From the NCBI GenBank assembly GCA_030272585.1, contig BSYQ01000003.1, positions 868,001-932,000 on the forward strand: a stretch of DNA of 64,000 bases, given 5' to 3'. This stretch comes from Bryopsis sp. KO-2023 (lineage: Eukaryota > Chlorophyta > Ulvophyceae > Bryopsidales > Bryopsidaceae). The notes under the pieces were generated by a model. It saw only the letters and a program-made list of their open reading frames with translations. It did not search any database and was not told the DNA's origin. Shown here piece after piece: positions 12,538-25,626 of the stretch (position 1 is the first letter of the stretch; each line of letters opens with the position of its first letter). The position numbers were made by a program, and so were the translations under genes.

Positions 12538-14127
12538 ATGGCGGACGAGGCAGGCCTGACTCTCGCCATACCGGTTCAGGGCGATTGGGTGTCCAGCTCT
12601 CCCTCCTGCGACACGATACAAACCCAGATTCAGCCCACAGGCAAACTTTTTAACCAACCATCATACAACTCTTCGACCGACTTCAGTCTAGACCTCGAGA
12701 GGGACATATTCTGGTCGCCGTTCGAAGAGATATTCAACCCTCAGGCCGTCTACTCCTCAGACAAGCTGCGGACGACCCCGAGAGATGTTGAGGACAGCCA
12801 GCAAGGAAAACACTCGAATGCAGTCAGTTTCAAGGTGTCTGCCTCGACCACTTCCCTGATGGACGACCTTGGGAAGCAGGACGTTCGAATCAAGAAGAAA
12901 AGCAAGTCAGTTTTGCAGGAATCTGCCAACACTGCCAGGCTTTACAGTGGGGAAGACTTTGTGAACCCCTTACCTCTCAGTGACAACGATTCACCCAGAA
13001 TCAACTTGAGAAGTCTGGGGCATAATCACCACCGGGCTTCTTATGGTGGAATGAATGAAGAAATGATGGGTAGACTTCGGACTGTGGACATAATCAGGGA
13101 AAACCTAAGGTGCAGATCCCAATATGTATTCTACCTGGCAGGCCATCACTCCTCTTTCTGATTCTTACTTTCTTATGTGACTTTTGAAACATGCAAACCG
13201 TTGAATTCCAACAATATCTTGCATGGAAGCTGCTTGTTTCGGCAGCTTTTCTCCATGATGAAATCACAGTGCATGATTTCAGCACTTTTGTTCATGGTGG
13301 TGCTATTTCAGACAGGAGGGATATCATAACCTTGGATCAGGCCGCTCCACTGCCTCTTTTCATCCCAATTTTTCTGTGGCGATTGGAGACCATGTGGATT
13401 CGAAACAGAAGAAATCAAAGAAGCAAAAAGTCCTGTCAGCATTCTCGAAACTGATAAGGTGTTCGCCTTTGGGAAAAGCAAGAAAAAAGGAGCAGGCAGC
13501 CATGCAACAAATCCAGGCTGAATGTAAGTGTGAATGAATCCACCCATGAGCAAGTCTATTTTTTTAATGGTTAAGGGCTGACCAGCCAACCTCCCGGCGA
13601 AAGGAATTTACATAGATTTTACCAGATATTCTGCAACATTCATTTCTTGGGTTCAACTCAATCGCATGCTCAGCTACTGAAATCCAGCAAGTTGAAGTAT
13701 ACACATTCTCGTTTTGATGGTCTCCACCGCAGAGCAATCTGTTTGAATTGATGTGTTTTTGTCAGGTAAAAACTCAACCAGGCAAATCAGAGCTGGGACC
13801 TTGTACTTGAAAAGGCAGGCATCCCTGACGAAAACCATCGAGGAGAAGCTCAACGATCAACCTCTCTGCAGGGAGGGTCGTGGAGGGACGCCAGTTCTTC
13901 GAAAAGTCAGAAGTGTGCAAGATACGCTGAACGAGTTTCCTGGACCTCTGAAGAAAAAACCTCTCAAATCCCTCAACACCACCACCTCCACCTTTTCCCA
14001 CAGAAGACCACCCACTCCAAAAAGCGCCGATTTTCCCTCGGCCCCACCCAGCCCTGGGAAAGAACGCAAGAAGGTGAAAAGCCTGAGGTTGAAAATGAGA
14101 AAATCGATGTCTATGGCGATAGCGTGA
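12538..14127 (+). CDS. Unknown Ser/Lys-rich protein, three exons
   Basis: Exons 12538-13109, 13312-13523 and 13766-14127 join in phase (AG|A to give Arg; T|GT to give Cys) to give 381 residues. I do not recognise it. The N-terminal ~190 residues are acidic-neutral, Ser/Asn-rich and probably disordered. The middle is a basic stretch (KQKKSKKQK, then GKARKKEQAAM) compatible with a nuclear localisation signal. The C-terminal exon is Pro/Ser/Lys-rich (PPTPKSADFPSAPPSPGKERKK) and ends KSMSMAIA. There are no membrane segments or signal peptide. The start ATG has no other in-frame ATG upstream, and the 5' flank is shared divergently with EXECUTER. The model is solid because the phases fit at both introns; function is open. 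Confidence 0.78.
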
Positions 14128-16579
14128 TATGTTCACGAAAACGGGCAAAAAAAAAAAAGAAACTTGCAAAAAAGCCACAAAAAATAGGAATTTGACAGGA
14201 TATAGAGATTTACTTGTACATGCTGGTTGTTAAAGAGGGGGTGGAATCGAGGAGAGGAAAAAAAAACAGGGGCAGAAACACTGCCAATCCGGTTTGATGG
14301 GGGGGGATAAGAAGACAAGAGTGTGTGAAATTCGTTCATCCATTATTTTTTTAAGTTTGATTCTCATTGCTTGACAGGAAAACATATTATTTACCACGAG
14401 AATCAATGAGTAGGTTAGAGCTGGTGCATGTTTGTACAAGACGAAAAGGAAGGAAAAAAAAAAATATAAAACGGACAGATGGGGCAAAAGAGAAAACGAG
14501 AAAATACCCCCAACAGCGCTGTGAATTTGTAGTATAATGGGAACGAGGGATTTTCAAAAACAAAAAAAAAGGCGTTGGGTTTTCCAGATCAAAAAAAGGA
14601 AGGCAAAAAAAAAAAAAAAAGAAAAGAAAAAAGAGTATCATATTTCTCAAGATTTATGATGTCTCCCAGAATTTTCCTCTCACTTGAAAGGGGAAAATAG
14701 CCAAAGAGTTGCTTTAAGTGTTTTTTAATTTTTCTTTTGTGAGAGAGAAAGAGAGAGAGAGAGAAAAAAAAAAAAACGAAGCGAAAGCTCTGGAGGGATT
14801 ATTTTTGGAAAACGTGTGTGCATGGATTTTGGGGGCGCATGGGGAGGGATCTAGGGAAAATGTGTGGAAAATGTGTTGATGCTAATTTTAGAGGAAAATT
14901 ATTTTCAAGGATAATGGAATGGAGTGCAGTCTAGCGAGAAAGAAGTTGCCGAGAATTTGTTGGTGGTTGAGTTGTTTGTTTCGGTTGTTTTGGTGCTTTT
15001 TTTTGTTTTCCCTCTCCCAAATATGATACATCCTTCATAGGATGTGTTTTTCCCTGTCATTCGCACACAACCCTCTCCCCCCCCCCCCCAAAAAAAAAGA
15101 AAAAAAAAAATTGGGAGCGAATGTGGAATATCAGGAAGATAATCGAGGGAGGAGAGGGAGGGGGGACCGTTTGAAACAAAAAAAAAGGGGGAGGAAAGGT
15201 TTAAAAAAAAACAGGTATCTGGAAAATTGACATCACAGAATTGGAACTCTTTAATGAGTACGCGCGCTTGCTAGGTTTTTTGTGATCACCTACATAATAA
15301 TCACGATTTTTCTCAATGACTCCATTTAAGAATCGTTCACATGACAATTTACAGGACAGGGAAAAAAAAAGAAGAAGAGCAGCTGATGCGTTTCTTGTGT
15401 TTTGGTTTTTCGGGGGCAGGAGGATGGTTTGGGGGAAAAAAGATAATTCCATGAAGGAAAATGAAAAGAAAAGAAAAAGAAAAAGAGAGAGAGATTCCAG
15501 GTGTTTATGTGTATTTCAAATTTTCTCGGAGCATCCGATAGAAAATTTGAAGATTGGTATTTGCCTGTTGGAGAGAGATGGATGGATGCAGAAAGAAAAC
15601 AAAAAAAAATGGGGGTTCCAAAAAAATGACATTTGCTTACATTCGGTCAAGTAGAGTTGTGGGAATACGGTTGACGGTATATTTTCTTGGGAAAAAAAGA
15701 AAAACAAAAAACAGGAAAAGACGAGAAAAACAAAATATATCTGGATAGAGGGAGCAGAATCCCATATGCTTGTATGCTTGAAAACATTGATTTCTCAAAG
15801 TTAAGAGTTTTCAAATAAAAAAAAAGAAAAGAAGAAAAAAAAGGAAGAGAAAAAACTGTGAACGACGATAGAAACTCTGTCTGACCATACTGATTTACAC
15901 AATCAAGAATATTCTTAGTGGGGGCGCATGCTGTTTTAGGAAGTGGGGGTTTACCAGTAAATTAGATATCATACTAAAAATAGAAAATAGCGCGACCTAT
16001 AGATTAGTGCCATTCTTTCTTTTTTTCTTTCATATTTTTTTCACCACCTAGGATTTTTTATTTCTACTGTTAATGGGATATGCAACACATATGTCGTTTA
16101 GTGGAAAAACGTTATGAAATGAAAAAAATCGAATATGCTTCAAAAATGTTTTCTTTGAGATGTGTGCTCCATAGGGTTTCCATTTTTTCTTTTCCTTTCC
16201 CTTTTTGCCTCTATGTCTTACAAAAAGAAAAACACATCGGTGCATTGAATCATATTACATCACCCCCCTTATCAGCATGGGCAAACCTTTCCAAAGATAA
16301 ATCCAAAAGCATAAACAAAAAACAGAAAAACACCCCGGTAAATGAACGCAAAACACACACAGACTAAAAATAGCAACGGATGCATGCATGAAAAAGGAGT
16401 GCATTTCTTCTCGTTTTTCACACTCATCCCGCTGGGGTCCCCCCACATGATGTCTTTCTATCATGCGCATGGTTTTTCCTAAACCATCTGTTCAAAAATA
16501 TTTCCAACAGTCGTCGAACGATTTCTTACTTTTCCCCATCCAAAAAACCAACTACACGAAATCCACTCTGGCATCATCA
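14128..16579. other. Convergent intergenic region, purine-rich then pyrimidine-rich
   Basis: About 2.45 kb between the 3' ends of the unknown + gene and the PHD gene (-). The + strand is G/A-rich to about 15.9 kb and then turns C/T-rich toward the PHD gene. It contains A, GA and C-A homopolymer tracts (GA repeat near 14741-14764; C13 then A9 at 15077-15098). I see no gene; the open frames encode only Lys/Arg-rich low-complexity peptides. Confidence 0.6.
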
Positions 16580-19500
16580 TCATCCTTCTTCTTCTTCTCT
16601 TTTCAGCACAGCCTTGCCATAACACAATGAAACAAAATTAGCCCTAGACATATTTTTCCAGTGCTGCACAATCTACAGACAAACACTGTGCGGGTCAAAA
16701 AAACTTTTAGGTCCCCCCCCCCCAAAAAAAAAGCAAAAAAAAGGGTAGAAATGCAAATGGATGAAAAGAACCGCTTACTTTCTTTCCAAGAGTGTCTGCT
16801 GGGGAATTCTCTCTTTCTATGTTGGCCTGTCTGACTTTTTCGCCTTCAGTACGCGCCCCACCCCCTTCATCAACAGCAGCAACCACCGCCTCGGAATCTG
16901 ATCCCAACAGCTTCAGCCGGCCTTCCGCAAACCTACAGAAGCAAAGCAGTCAAACGCATATATATATATATATATATAGCCAGAGGTGCTATCCGTTCAC
17001 TCAGTTTGATTCGTATTAAAAACACCAAAAATCCACCAAACAGCTTGCATTCTGCAGCTTACATTCTTGTTGGGGGTTTGTTGGGAGATTCAACCCAGGG
17101 GAAAAAAAGACGCAACAGCAATGCTTTCTGTTTTCAATATTGAACATTTCCCACAGTGATCTGATTCTTTTTTCAATTTATTTTTGAAGGAGGTTTTTGC
17201 CTGGAGGTTGACTCTTTTGATGAGAAATTGACAGGAGTTTCTATCATAAGATCGGAAAAACTAAAATAAAAAAGATAAAAGAGCTGTGGCTCTGGACCAA
17301 AAAGAACTGCCATGTGAACTCCTGTTGATAGTCCCCCTGCTTTTCGTATATCCTAATATTTCACCGACAGGAGAGTCGGAAAACAATGTTAAAAAAACAA
17401 AAAAAGGATAATTCTCTGACTCACTTACTTGTTTTCGAAGGAGTGTCTTTCACACAGCATGATAGTATTGCCATCTTCCCTCACACACCCCTTAAATTTT
17501 TTCGACCGCCCACACAGCACGTGAAATGTATTGCGACATTGGCGGTATGAACATTGACTATATAAAACACACAAGAAAAAAGAAATTGTTCAGAAGGGCA
17601 CGTGCCGAAAGGAAAAAACTCACGGAAAAATAAAAATAAATTGACATTTCAACAAAGTAAAAATCTGACGAAAGGTTGCAAAAATAAGCAAGGGATCTCA
17701 CTATGTGGATAAATCAGAATTTCCGTGGAAATTTTTAATTCAATTAAAAAAAAAGCAAAAAAATGTTATATATGTATGTATTTTCTATTTCTCTTTTTTC
17801 TGAAGAGGGCATCATATAAGGAAATGTACAGAAAAAAAAAAACAGAACCCAGAGAAAAAAAACCACAGTAGAAAAGAAAAGAGGAGGAAATAAGTGAATT
17901 CTTACATAGCTCCGTTGCCTTGTTTGCAAATGCAACACAGCGCATCGACTTTTGCATATTTGAGCCCTGTCAAATCCACATCCATGACTCTGGAGGGATC
18001 TTGAAACGAAACGTAAGGGTGCCATAATGCGCAGCAAGTGTGAACAAACAGAGGGTCCTTTGAAGCAGTTGGAGCAACGCAATTCCCAACCTTGGACACC
18101 TGCCGTCAAAACCATTTGCCAAAAATAGAAGAAAAAAAAACAGGGGCCAATCAGAAATCTTCCTTCTCTCAAAATTGCACAGCTGGCGAACGAGAATGAA
18201 AACTTTTTTCTTGAAGGGTGAATGAAAAAGGGGGCTGTTGCAACAGGTATGCTGAATTCTTTGTTTTTCCCCCCAAAAAAATAAAACCTCAGGATCCATG
18301 TTATGTTTCGTCAAACTACTGTTGTTGTTGAAGAGTAGAAGATGAGCAGAATAAAAAACAACAACGAATTCACAAGGAATTTGCTTACTTTTTTCAACAC
18401 GCCACCGGAGACTGGGCAGAGAACGCAATTTGAAGCTTGGGGGTTCAATTTCGCTGCGCAAATATCGCAGAACCATGGATCTTGTTGAGGAACCGTCATC
18501 AACCCATGGCAGCCAATGTGGACCAGAAAATTGCAGTCTTTACCGTCGCACATGATGATCATATTCCTGCGTTTAAATGGACCCAAACCAGGAAAATAAT
18601 TATAAAAAAAACGTCCAGAGTGAAGATATAAGCACAAATACAAACAATGTAAACAGTTCTTCAAGTGAAAGGGGAGGAAAAATCCATGGAAAAAAAACAA
18701 ACTTTGCTATATTTGCAACTCTGAAGATCATTCTTCGTATAAAAAATATGCATGGAGTTTGGGTGAGTATTCCGCATTCATTTTTTTTATCCGTTTATTT
18801 TTTTGGAGTGAGATATCCCAAACCTCATGGCTTTTCTTCATTTTTGAAAAAACGTTCAGCGGAAATGTCTCCTAAGGAAAAAAACGTTGCTTACTCATCG
18901 TCCCAATGCGCACATCCACACACTCCACAAGGATCCTCTGGCCATTCATATGTTACCTGGAAATTCAGCAAACATGCTCAGGTTTTCGCCAGGACAGAAA
19001 AATCTTATTTTTACGGGGAACTTTCCTTTTTTTTCTCCTTGAAGAAATAATGAGGTGGCGAAACATAGCCAGCACTTTCTTCTAAAAAGTTCAAGTGGGG
19101 GGAAATTGAGCAAATGAGAATCATGATACGTTTATATCCAAACCACAAATGCCCAGTTTCACAAAAAAGGTTTCCCCTTTTCTAAATGATTCGTCCAGCC
19201 TCAGTTCTTCAAAAAGAAACACATGAAAAATCAAAATCAACAACTGAACCAAACATGATCCACAGATCGATCCGATCATACCGGCACCATTTCCTTCAGT
19301 TTCACTCGGCTGGCTGATGGGGGTTTGGGGGACCTCGCAGGTGAAGCTTTGGGACGGAGTGGAGAATCATCGGCAAGCAGATCTGCCATTGCATAGCTGG
19401 GACCTCTTCTTCTCCTGGAGGATGTCCGCCTTTTGACGGGCACCTCTTCAATCTCGGAGGTCTCCGCACCACTCATGTTTTCTTCAAATTCTTCCTCCAG

Positions 19501-20666
19501 CCGAACATCTTCTGACTCTTGTGCTGGCCTGCCAATCCATTCATACACGCACTCACTCATCCACCCATTTGCCCAGTGGATGCGCTGCATGGAAAAGATC
19601 CCATCTGTCTGTATGAGCTCTCTTACATCCGTTCGGTGCATGTGACTATAAAAACTTTCCGCAATTTCGCAGGAATCGGGGTTAATCACCTCTTTCGCGA
19701 GCGCTTTCTGGCTGCTGTTGGAGGGGAGGCCTTGGTCTGTGTGGTCTTCCTCTGATTTGATGCTGGTGTCATTTGTGGATAGTATGGTAATTTCAGAGGG
19801 CTGCGAACCTGGGACATCCCCTCGCTAGGGGCGTCTGACATGGGGTCGGTGGGACCGCGAGCGAAGCTGTCGATGGAACTCCTCAAAGCCCTGTCTGCAT
19901 AGGGAAGGACAGGATTTCCTTGCGTCTAATGGAAAGACAACAAAAAACAAAAATGAAAATGACTTTTGCGATGCTCAAGAATGACGATGACTCCCCCATA
20001 TCGATATTGTGATTTATATATATGCAGAAAAAATGAAAAATAAAATAAATACATTTATTCAACGAGAAACACATGAAAGCACTTTACGACAGGACAATGC
20101 CGATTCCACTTTCCGGAAAAAAAAAACGCAAAGATGGAAGCTTGATTCAAGGTTTTTCAAATGTGCAAAAAAAAAAGGCAGAAGGGGAGGGAGGGCAAAC
20201 AGTTCTGCACCTGTTTTTTTTCATTTGCTGCTGCAGCAGGAGCGAAATTGAATTGAAACCGAGAGTTGATGTCCATCAGCGTGAAAATTTGCCATCTTAA
20301 CGTCAGCAACTGCGCATCCGTGGTTACCTTATAGAATTCACAACCCAAACACGGACAAGCGTTATTAATCAGTGGATAACATCACCAATCCACAGATGAT
20401 CTAGATGATCTTCATTTTTTTTCCCTACATAATCTAGACCTTTCAGTGTGCAGTTGGGCCTTGTTTTCCATAAAGCCTGGGTGAGCAACCTAGTAAAACC
20501 CCAATAGCTTGTTTTGGGAAGCTTCCACAAAAGACGTCCTAAGTTGTGTGGCTGCAGAAGCACTTCGAGACGACGCGGATACACGTCCACTTACAACATG
20601 GTCCTTCAAATATTCCAGCTCCTCTGCTGATAACCAATCTTTGGGGTCGGTGTTCAGGGCGGTCAT
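16580..20666 (-). CDS. PHD finger plus extended PHD (ePHD) chromatin-associated protein
   Basis: Ten-exon model: 20666-20595, 20309-20211, 19925-19690, 19645-19282, 18956-18895, 18566-18389, 18099-17906, 17557-17429, 16932-16779, 16672-16580; about 526 residues. All phases match. The first half is mostly disordered and basic (AARKRSRKR; VKRRTSSRRRRG). A canonical PHD finger begins at EDPCGVCGC and runs through MIIMCDGKDC, VHIGCHGL and PWFCDIC. A C-x2-C knuckle and a second, extended PHD follow (VHTCCALWHPYV, ALCCICKQ, IQCSYRQCRNTFHVLCG, ending LCERH). This PHD-knuckle-ePHD module occurs in BRPF, JADE, AF10 and trithorax-type proteins that read histone H3 and nucleosomes. No bromodomain, PWWP or SET domain is visible, so the class is uncertain. 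The start at 20666 and the final exon are the weakest parts. Confidence 0.88.
16958..16978. repeat. (AT)n microsatellite
   Basis: A 21-base alternating A/T run inside the penultimate-exon-upstream intron of the PHD gene. Confidence 0.9.
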
Positions 20667-21722
20667 GTTTTGGGCAAAACAGGCGAATCCGGAGAGAAAC
20701 CGCAGTATAAATGGCCCGTTCCATTTTCTGTCAGACGTGCAGGAAATCACCGAGATGACACCTCTAATTCTGTGGCTTCGTTTTGGGAAGATGAACAGGA
20801 CATTTTGTTTGAGGACATTTCGGCGTAAATGAGGAAACTGTCCTCATTTAAAACGGCCTGCTGATGAAGGAAGCCACACAGTCAAGCACTTCCACGTTTT
20901 CAAGGTCAGTGGCGGCGGTGGTGGATGATCGCTTTTCTCGGTTGGGCGGGTTTGGTGGTCTCTGTGTAAAAGGAGGATTCTGTTCATGCAAATGTTTCGG
21001 TTCTTGTTCCGAGCTCTTGATTTTCTGGCAAAATGAGATGGTTGTGAATCTATGCGACGTTGAGGACGGGTGTGCCAGTGCAAATTGCTCTGGCAATGGG
21101 AGTTGCATCGTGTCGTGTGAAAAAAAATAATGGTGTGAACGTGGGAAGACCTTGCATGGTAATGAATGCTGCGAATGGCAGTGCACGATTGGGCAGTAGG
21201 GATATTGTGCTATGCACGGTTGTGCATTGTGCCATTTAGTGAGGCGCCAGGGAACAGAGGTTGTAACAGCGTTCGTATGGAAGTGGTGTTCCCATATACG
21301 TTTGTTGTTTGGGATTGTTTCCCTGTGTGCGTCCGACTCTCTCCCCTTTGATACCTTTGAAAAGCAGCAATGGCAATTGCAGAGGTTGCAATCGGAAACA
21401 CTATGTGTCTCAAAATGTTACGCACACAAGGAAAACATACTCTCTGCATCCAACACCATATGGCAGACCATGCATGGTCTGCCTGCCCCCAGCACAGGGA
21501 CGGCAAGCAGACATCTCCCTTGTACCTGATAACGGTTCATTCTGTATTTCTGACGCGATATACCATCGCGAGACCAAGAGAGTGATGTGGTTTCATTCCA
21601 ACACTATAGAAGTTAGCTAACTTCTATAGGAATCGTTTGTGCAGCCAATCGAAATCGTAACATTTTTGTTGAGTGTGGCACCCACAAGATTTTTCCTAAC
21701 TCGGAGCGAATTGAGAAAAATA
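20667..21722. other. Divergent 5' region between PHD gene (-) and TTLL gene (+)
   Basis: About 1.05 kb, balanced composition with little homopolymer. It should hold two promoters. On the minus strand an in-frame-incompatible ATG (around 20811) lies upstream of the chosen PHD start and could mark a 5' exon. A perfect 26-bp palindrome lies at 21604-21629. The other open frames here look like chance. Confidence 0.5.
21604..21629. repeat. Perfect 26-bp palindrome upstream of the TTLL gene
   Basis: The half-site CTATAGAAGTTAG is followed immediately by its exact reverse complement, with no spacer. It lies about 95 bases upstream of the proposed TTLL start codon, in a region with no coding support. 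It could be a dimeric transcription-factor site or form a cruciform; neither is shown. Confidence 0.85.
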
Positions 21723-24700
21723 ATGACGAGGCCTTCCAAAGATCGCACGGACAAGAGACGAAAGAGGTACAAAACGCGGAAGTCAAGCCTGGTCAGCGCG
21801 CTGAGACAGGCATTAAGTTACTGCGGCGCGACCTGCAATTCTAGAGCCAAAAATGCTATTTGACCAAGTCACGTGGGAGCCTGAGATGGAATCTTGGTAG
21901 CTGACGGCGGTGTGCTTGGTTTTGATAGGGATAATGTTCGAGTGAATTTGAGCTACTGCAAGTATGAATCTATACGGAACATTGTGGAGACGCTTGGCTT
22001 CGTTGCTCTGGATGATGAGGTGGGGGACATGCAATATTTAACTCCACTCCACCATCGCTCGACTGAGGATTAGTCTCTCTCGTATCACCATAAACTGCAG
22101 AATTCGTTCTGAGGATACCAAATAGTCTAGAAGACGACAGTGCTGAAAACAGTCACTAACACTTGCTTCGTCTGTGTTCTGTTGGTGCAGGACGAGCACT
22201 GGGATTTGTTTTGGAGTGATTTGTCGGTAAGTCAGAGTGGAACACTAATTACATTTCTGTCCAGTCGCCATATGCAAGCTTTTACCTGCTGGTCAAAGAC
22301 ATAAGATATGAAGAACAGCACAAAACCTTTGTTTCCAAGAAACAAAATCCACCAGGGCTGGTTTTCACGTAAGCTGAACCTTCACTCCTCAGGTCTCATC
22401 GGAGAGGGTCAATCGGATGAAGCCGTTTCAGAGGATGAACCATTTTCCAGGAATGTTGGAGATTTGCAGAAAGGGAGGCCTGTCAAAGCATATCAGAAGA
22501 ATGTCTGCTTATTTCCCAGATGAGTTTTCGTATCATCCTCGAGCCTTCTTTATTCCAAACCAAATTGAAGAATTCCTCGTCGCTCTGCGACGAAACAAAT
22601 CGAAGGTGATGACAGGTGCTGAAAGTGTCCTACCTTTTTTGAAGCAACAGCGTTGTGAATGAATGGTACCCAGAGTTATTGATACTTGAACTCAATTTCT
22701 CGGGATCCAACTGCCCACATAGAAGTCAGCACCAGACAGACGCGATTGTGACAAAAGCTCCACATCTTTCACAGGGAAAAGGGAAGGCCGATACCTACAT
22801 CGTCAAGCCTAGTGCAGGGGCAATGGGAAGAGGCATCTTTCTTGCACAATCAGAAAAGGATGTTGATTTGTCGGACTTAACAACGTCAGTTGCACAGTTG
22901 TACATTCGTGAGCCTTTGTTCCTGAATGGATACAAATTCGACCTTCGCTTGTACGTGTTGATTTCGTCTGTGGATCCCCTCAAGGTGCGATGGCAAAGTA
23001 AGTCATGATTGGTTTTTTTCCTGGACACTGTGGATATTTAAGAGCCAATTCTGACTTAAGTTTCAGATGACTACCGAGTCAGTGCAGATCCTATCTTTCC
23101 AGAAAATTCAATTATTCAGGGTGTGACAAGTGGTTGCGATTTTTTTTTTGCTACGGACAAGCTTTTTCTTTTGTTGATTTCTAGTCTTTGAAACGTTTGT
23201 CCTCATCAGTACCCACCCCCCACCAATAGCGCACATACAACTAATGCTTCTTGAATGAACAGATCTACATCCACAAGGAGGGAATCGCAAGGCTTGCCAC
23301 ATGCAAGTACGAGGCTCCAACAAGACGGAACATCAAAATTCGTAACATGCATCTGACGAACTATGCCATCAACAAGACATGTGACGGATATGTTGACGAT
23401 GGTTCTCCGGATAAGGTAGCATCTGGTATGTGCGAGTTGCCTCCGACAAACAGTGGTTCTTGATGAGGGGGATAAGACAAAAGAGTCACTCGTACATGAG
23501 AAATAGTTATTTGTGCAACGTGGGTGAATTGTACTCAACCTGTATCAATCTTTTTTTTCAAGGGTACGAAGCGACGCATGAGCGCAGTTTTTGAAGAGCT
23601 GCAACGTGAAAGAGGTGCCAATCCTACCGAGATTTGGGATAAAATATCTACGATAGTCGTGTTAACTGTGCTGTCTATCCAGCCTCTCCTGGCCCACACA
23701 TATCACTCGGTACGATGCCACCCCACCCCCTCGTAGGCTCCAGAAAAACTCGTTCCTGATAGTATTGCGGTATGGATTGGTGCGCATCATTGTGTGCTAA
23801 TTTGGATGTGTTTGTGTGTGCAGTCGCTGGGAGCTAATTGCGGAAACAATCCGAATTTATGCTTTGAGCTCCTTGGGTTCGACATTTTACTGGACAACAA
23901 GTACACTCCTTGGTTGCTCGAGGTCAATCATTCTCCGAGCTTCAATTGCGACACGGCAGTAGACATGGGTGTCAAGTCTGCTGTATTGACGGACACCATA
24001 AATTCACTGCAACTGACTGCCGCAGCGCGCCACAAATTCAACGAGAATGAGCGAAGGGCCTTGAAGGACCGTTTATACAAACCAAAGACCAAGTGAGATA
24101 AAAATCCATTGGGTGCTTTGGCTAGATCTATCTGCCAGCACTATTCACAGAAAGTTTTCCAAGCGCCTAGTGCATTGCTTCTGACAACGCCTGATGGGTT
24201 CGATTGTGATTTTTTTCAAGGAATAAGAGACCATTGAGCGCAATGAGCAAGCAAGCCGCCCTTCGAACAGCGGCAGCTGCACTCGAAGATGCCCTGACAT
24301 GGTTTCCTGATGGCAACAATCCTGCAGATCTTTGCACCACGGAAGACTTGGGAGACGGAAAATTGCACGCGACCAAGGATGCCTCGAGAATTGGAGGGTT
24401 CGAGCAAATATTCCCTCCCCTGGATGAGGAGAAAAAGAAGATGTTTAAAACTGTGTTGAACACCGCGGCGGATCTTTTCCCGAGTGAAGGCTGCGTCTGC
24501 GGATATTGTCGCAGAAGGCAAATGGTACAGCATATACACATATATTATAACTCCCTGTGGAATCCATTGCTTGTTGGACTGCCGTTAAAGAGTCACAATC
24601 TGTGTGCGTCTTTCCGATAGGCTACGCACAGCACCGGATATCACAAAGGCAGCCACAGTATTTTCTCCACCAAGAATAATGCCCGTCCAGGGAGCGCGAC

Positions 24701-25626
24701 TACTGGAAAATACAGCTCTGGACGGATCTCCCCAGGTCTTGACCAAGTAGAAAGAGAAGGTAGCCCGTCACAAACTCAAACCCATCGTCCGAGACGCCAC
24801 CGACGGCGGGAAACTCCTACCTCGACAGAAAAGTGAGTTTCCTTGATCTTTGTTGTCCAAGCCTTGAAGGGGTATTATTGCCAGTGTCTAAATTGTTTCA
24901 ACTCTCGTCAGATCGACGTTCCGTGCATCCACCCCAGTCTGCTCCAACCCTGCTGAGGAGAAGCAAGAACCACGACAATCCGTAGGACACGAGTGCTCCA
25001 AGCCTGAATTATCCAATCGACAGCGGCAGTTGTTGCGAACGACCACATACCCAATGTACTTCCCACAATGCGACAAGAAATCCCAACTGAGGAGATCAAA
25101 ATCTGCACGCCTACCTGGGCGCCGTGTTTCAAGAAAATCAGAAGAAATCGGGGAGGCCGCAGCACCAGCCATCACCTACGCTGGTGCAATTGGACGCAAG
25201 GATAAGAACAAGAGCTTCAAGGCGGCCCCTGTGAAAATGCGATCGCGGAGAAATCGAGCAACAGCGGTGGCGACTGCTCCCGCGTTGTCGGTTGCAGACT
25301 GGTGCAAGAAAAGAGAAAAATCCAAACCAAAGCCTCTCACGAAGTCGACCGTTATCGCCGGGCTGAAAATAAAGAATCTTCTCCCAGTGACGACTGATAT
25401 CATGCCGGACTACTCGCCACGGCCGCAATTGGTGTCCCGTTCCAGGAAAATGGATCGACGTCCCTCCACAAGCAACGCTCGAGTAGATGAGCACCTTATC
25501 GACTCGTTGGCAATAAAGCTGTTGAACAGTAAGAAGTACACTTCTTCTTTGCCTGGCTCATACTTCGCCACCCCGGGGACGTCTTTGAAGCTGGCCACGA
25601 GAGTGTATGGGGAGTACAAGTTGTGA
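21723..25626 (+). CDS. TTLL: Tubulin tyrosine ligase-like (TTLL) polymodifying enzyme
   Basis: Eleven exons: 21723-21766 (tentative), 21929-22019, 22191-22226, 22393-22605, 22775-22984, 23263-23415, 23563-23709, 23824-24092, 24221-24524, 24621-24832, 24912-25626; about 797 residues. The TTL domain spans roughly residues 15-390 with hallmark blocks VNLSYCKYESIR, EHWDLFWSDLS, MNHFPGMLEICRKGGL, the ATP-grasp core YIVKPSAGAMGRGIFL, FDLRLYVLISSVDPL, IRNMHLTNYAINK, and LCFELLGFDILLD then WLLEVNHSPSF. TTLL enzymes add glutamate or glycine chains to tubulin tails, mainly in cilia and basal bodies; the HFPGM and NHSPSF forms suggest a polyglutamylase-type member. The ~400-residue C-terminus is basic, Ser/Thr/Arg-rich and probably disordered. 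Only the first exon is doubtful. Confidence 0.95.
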
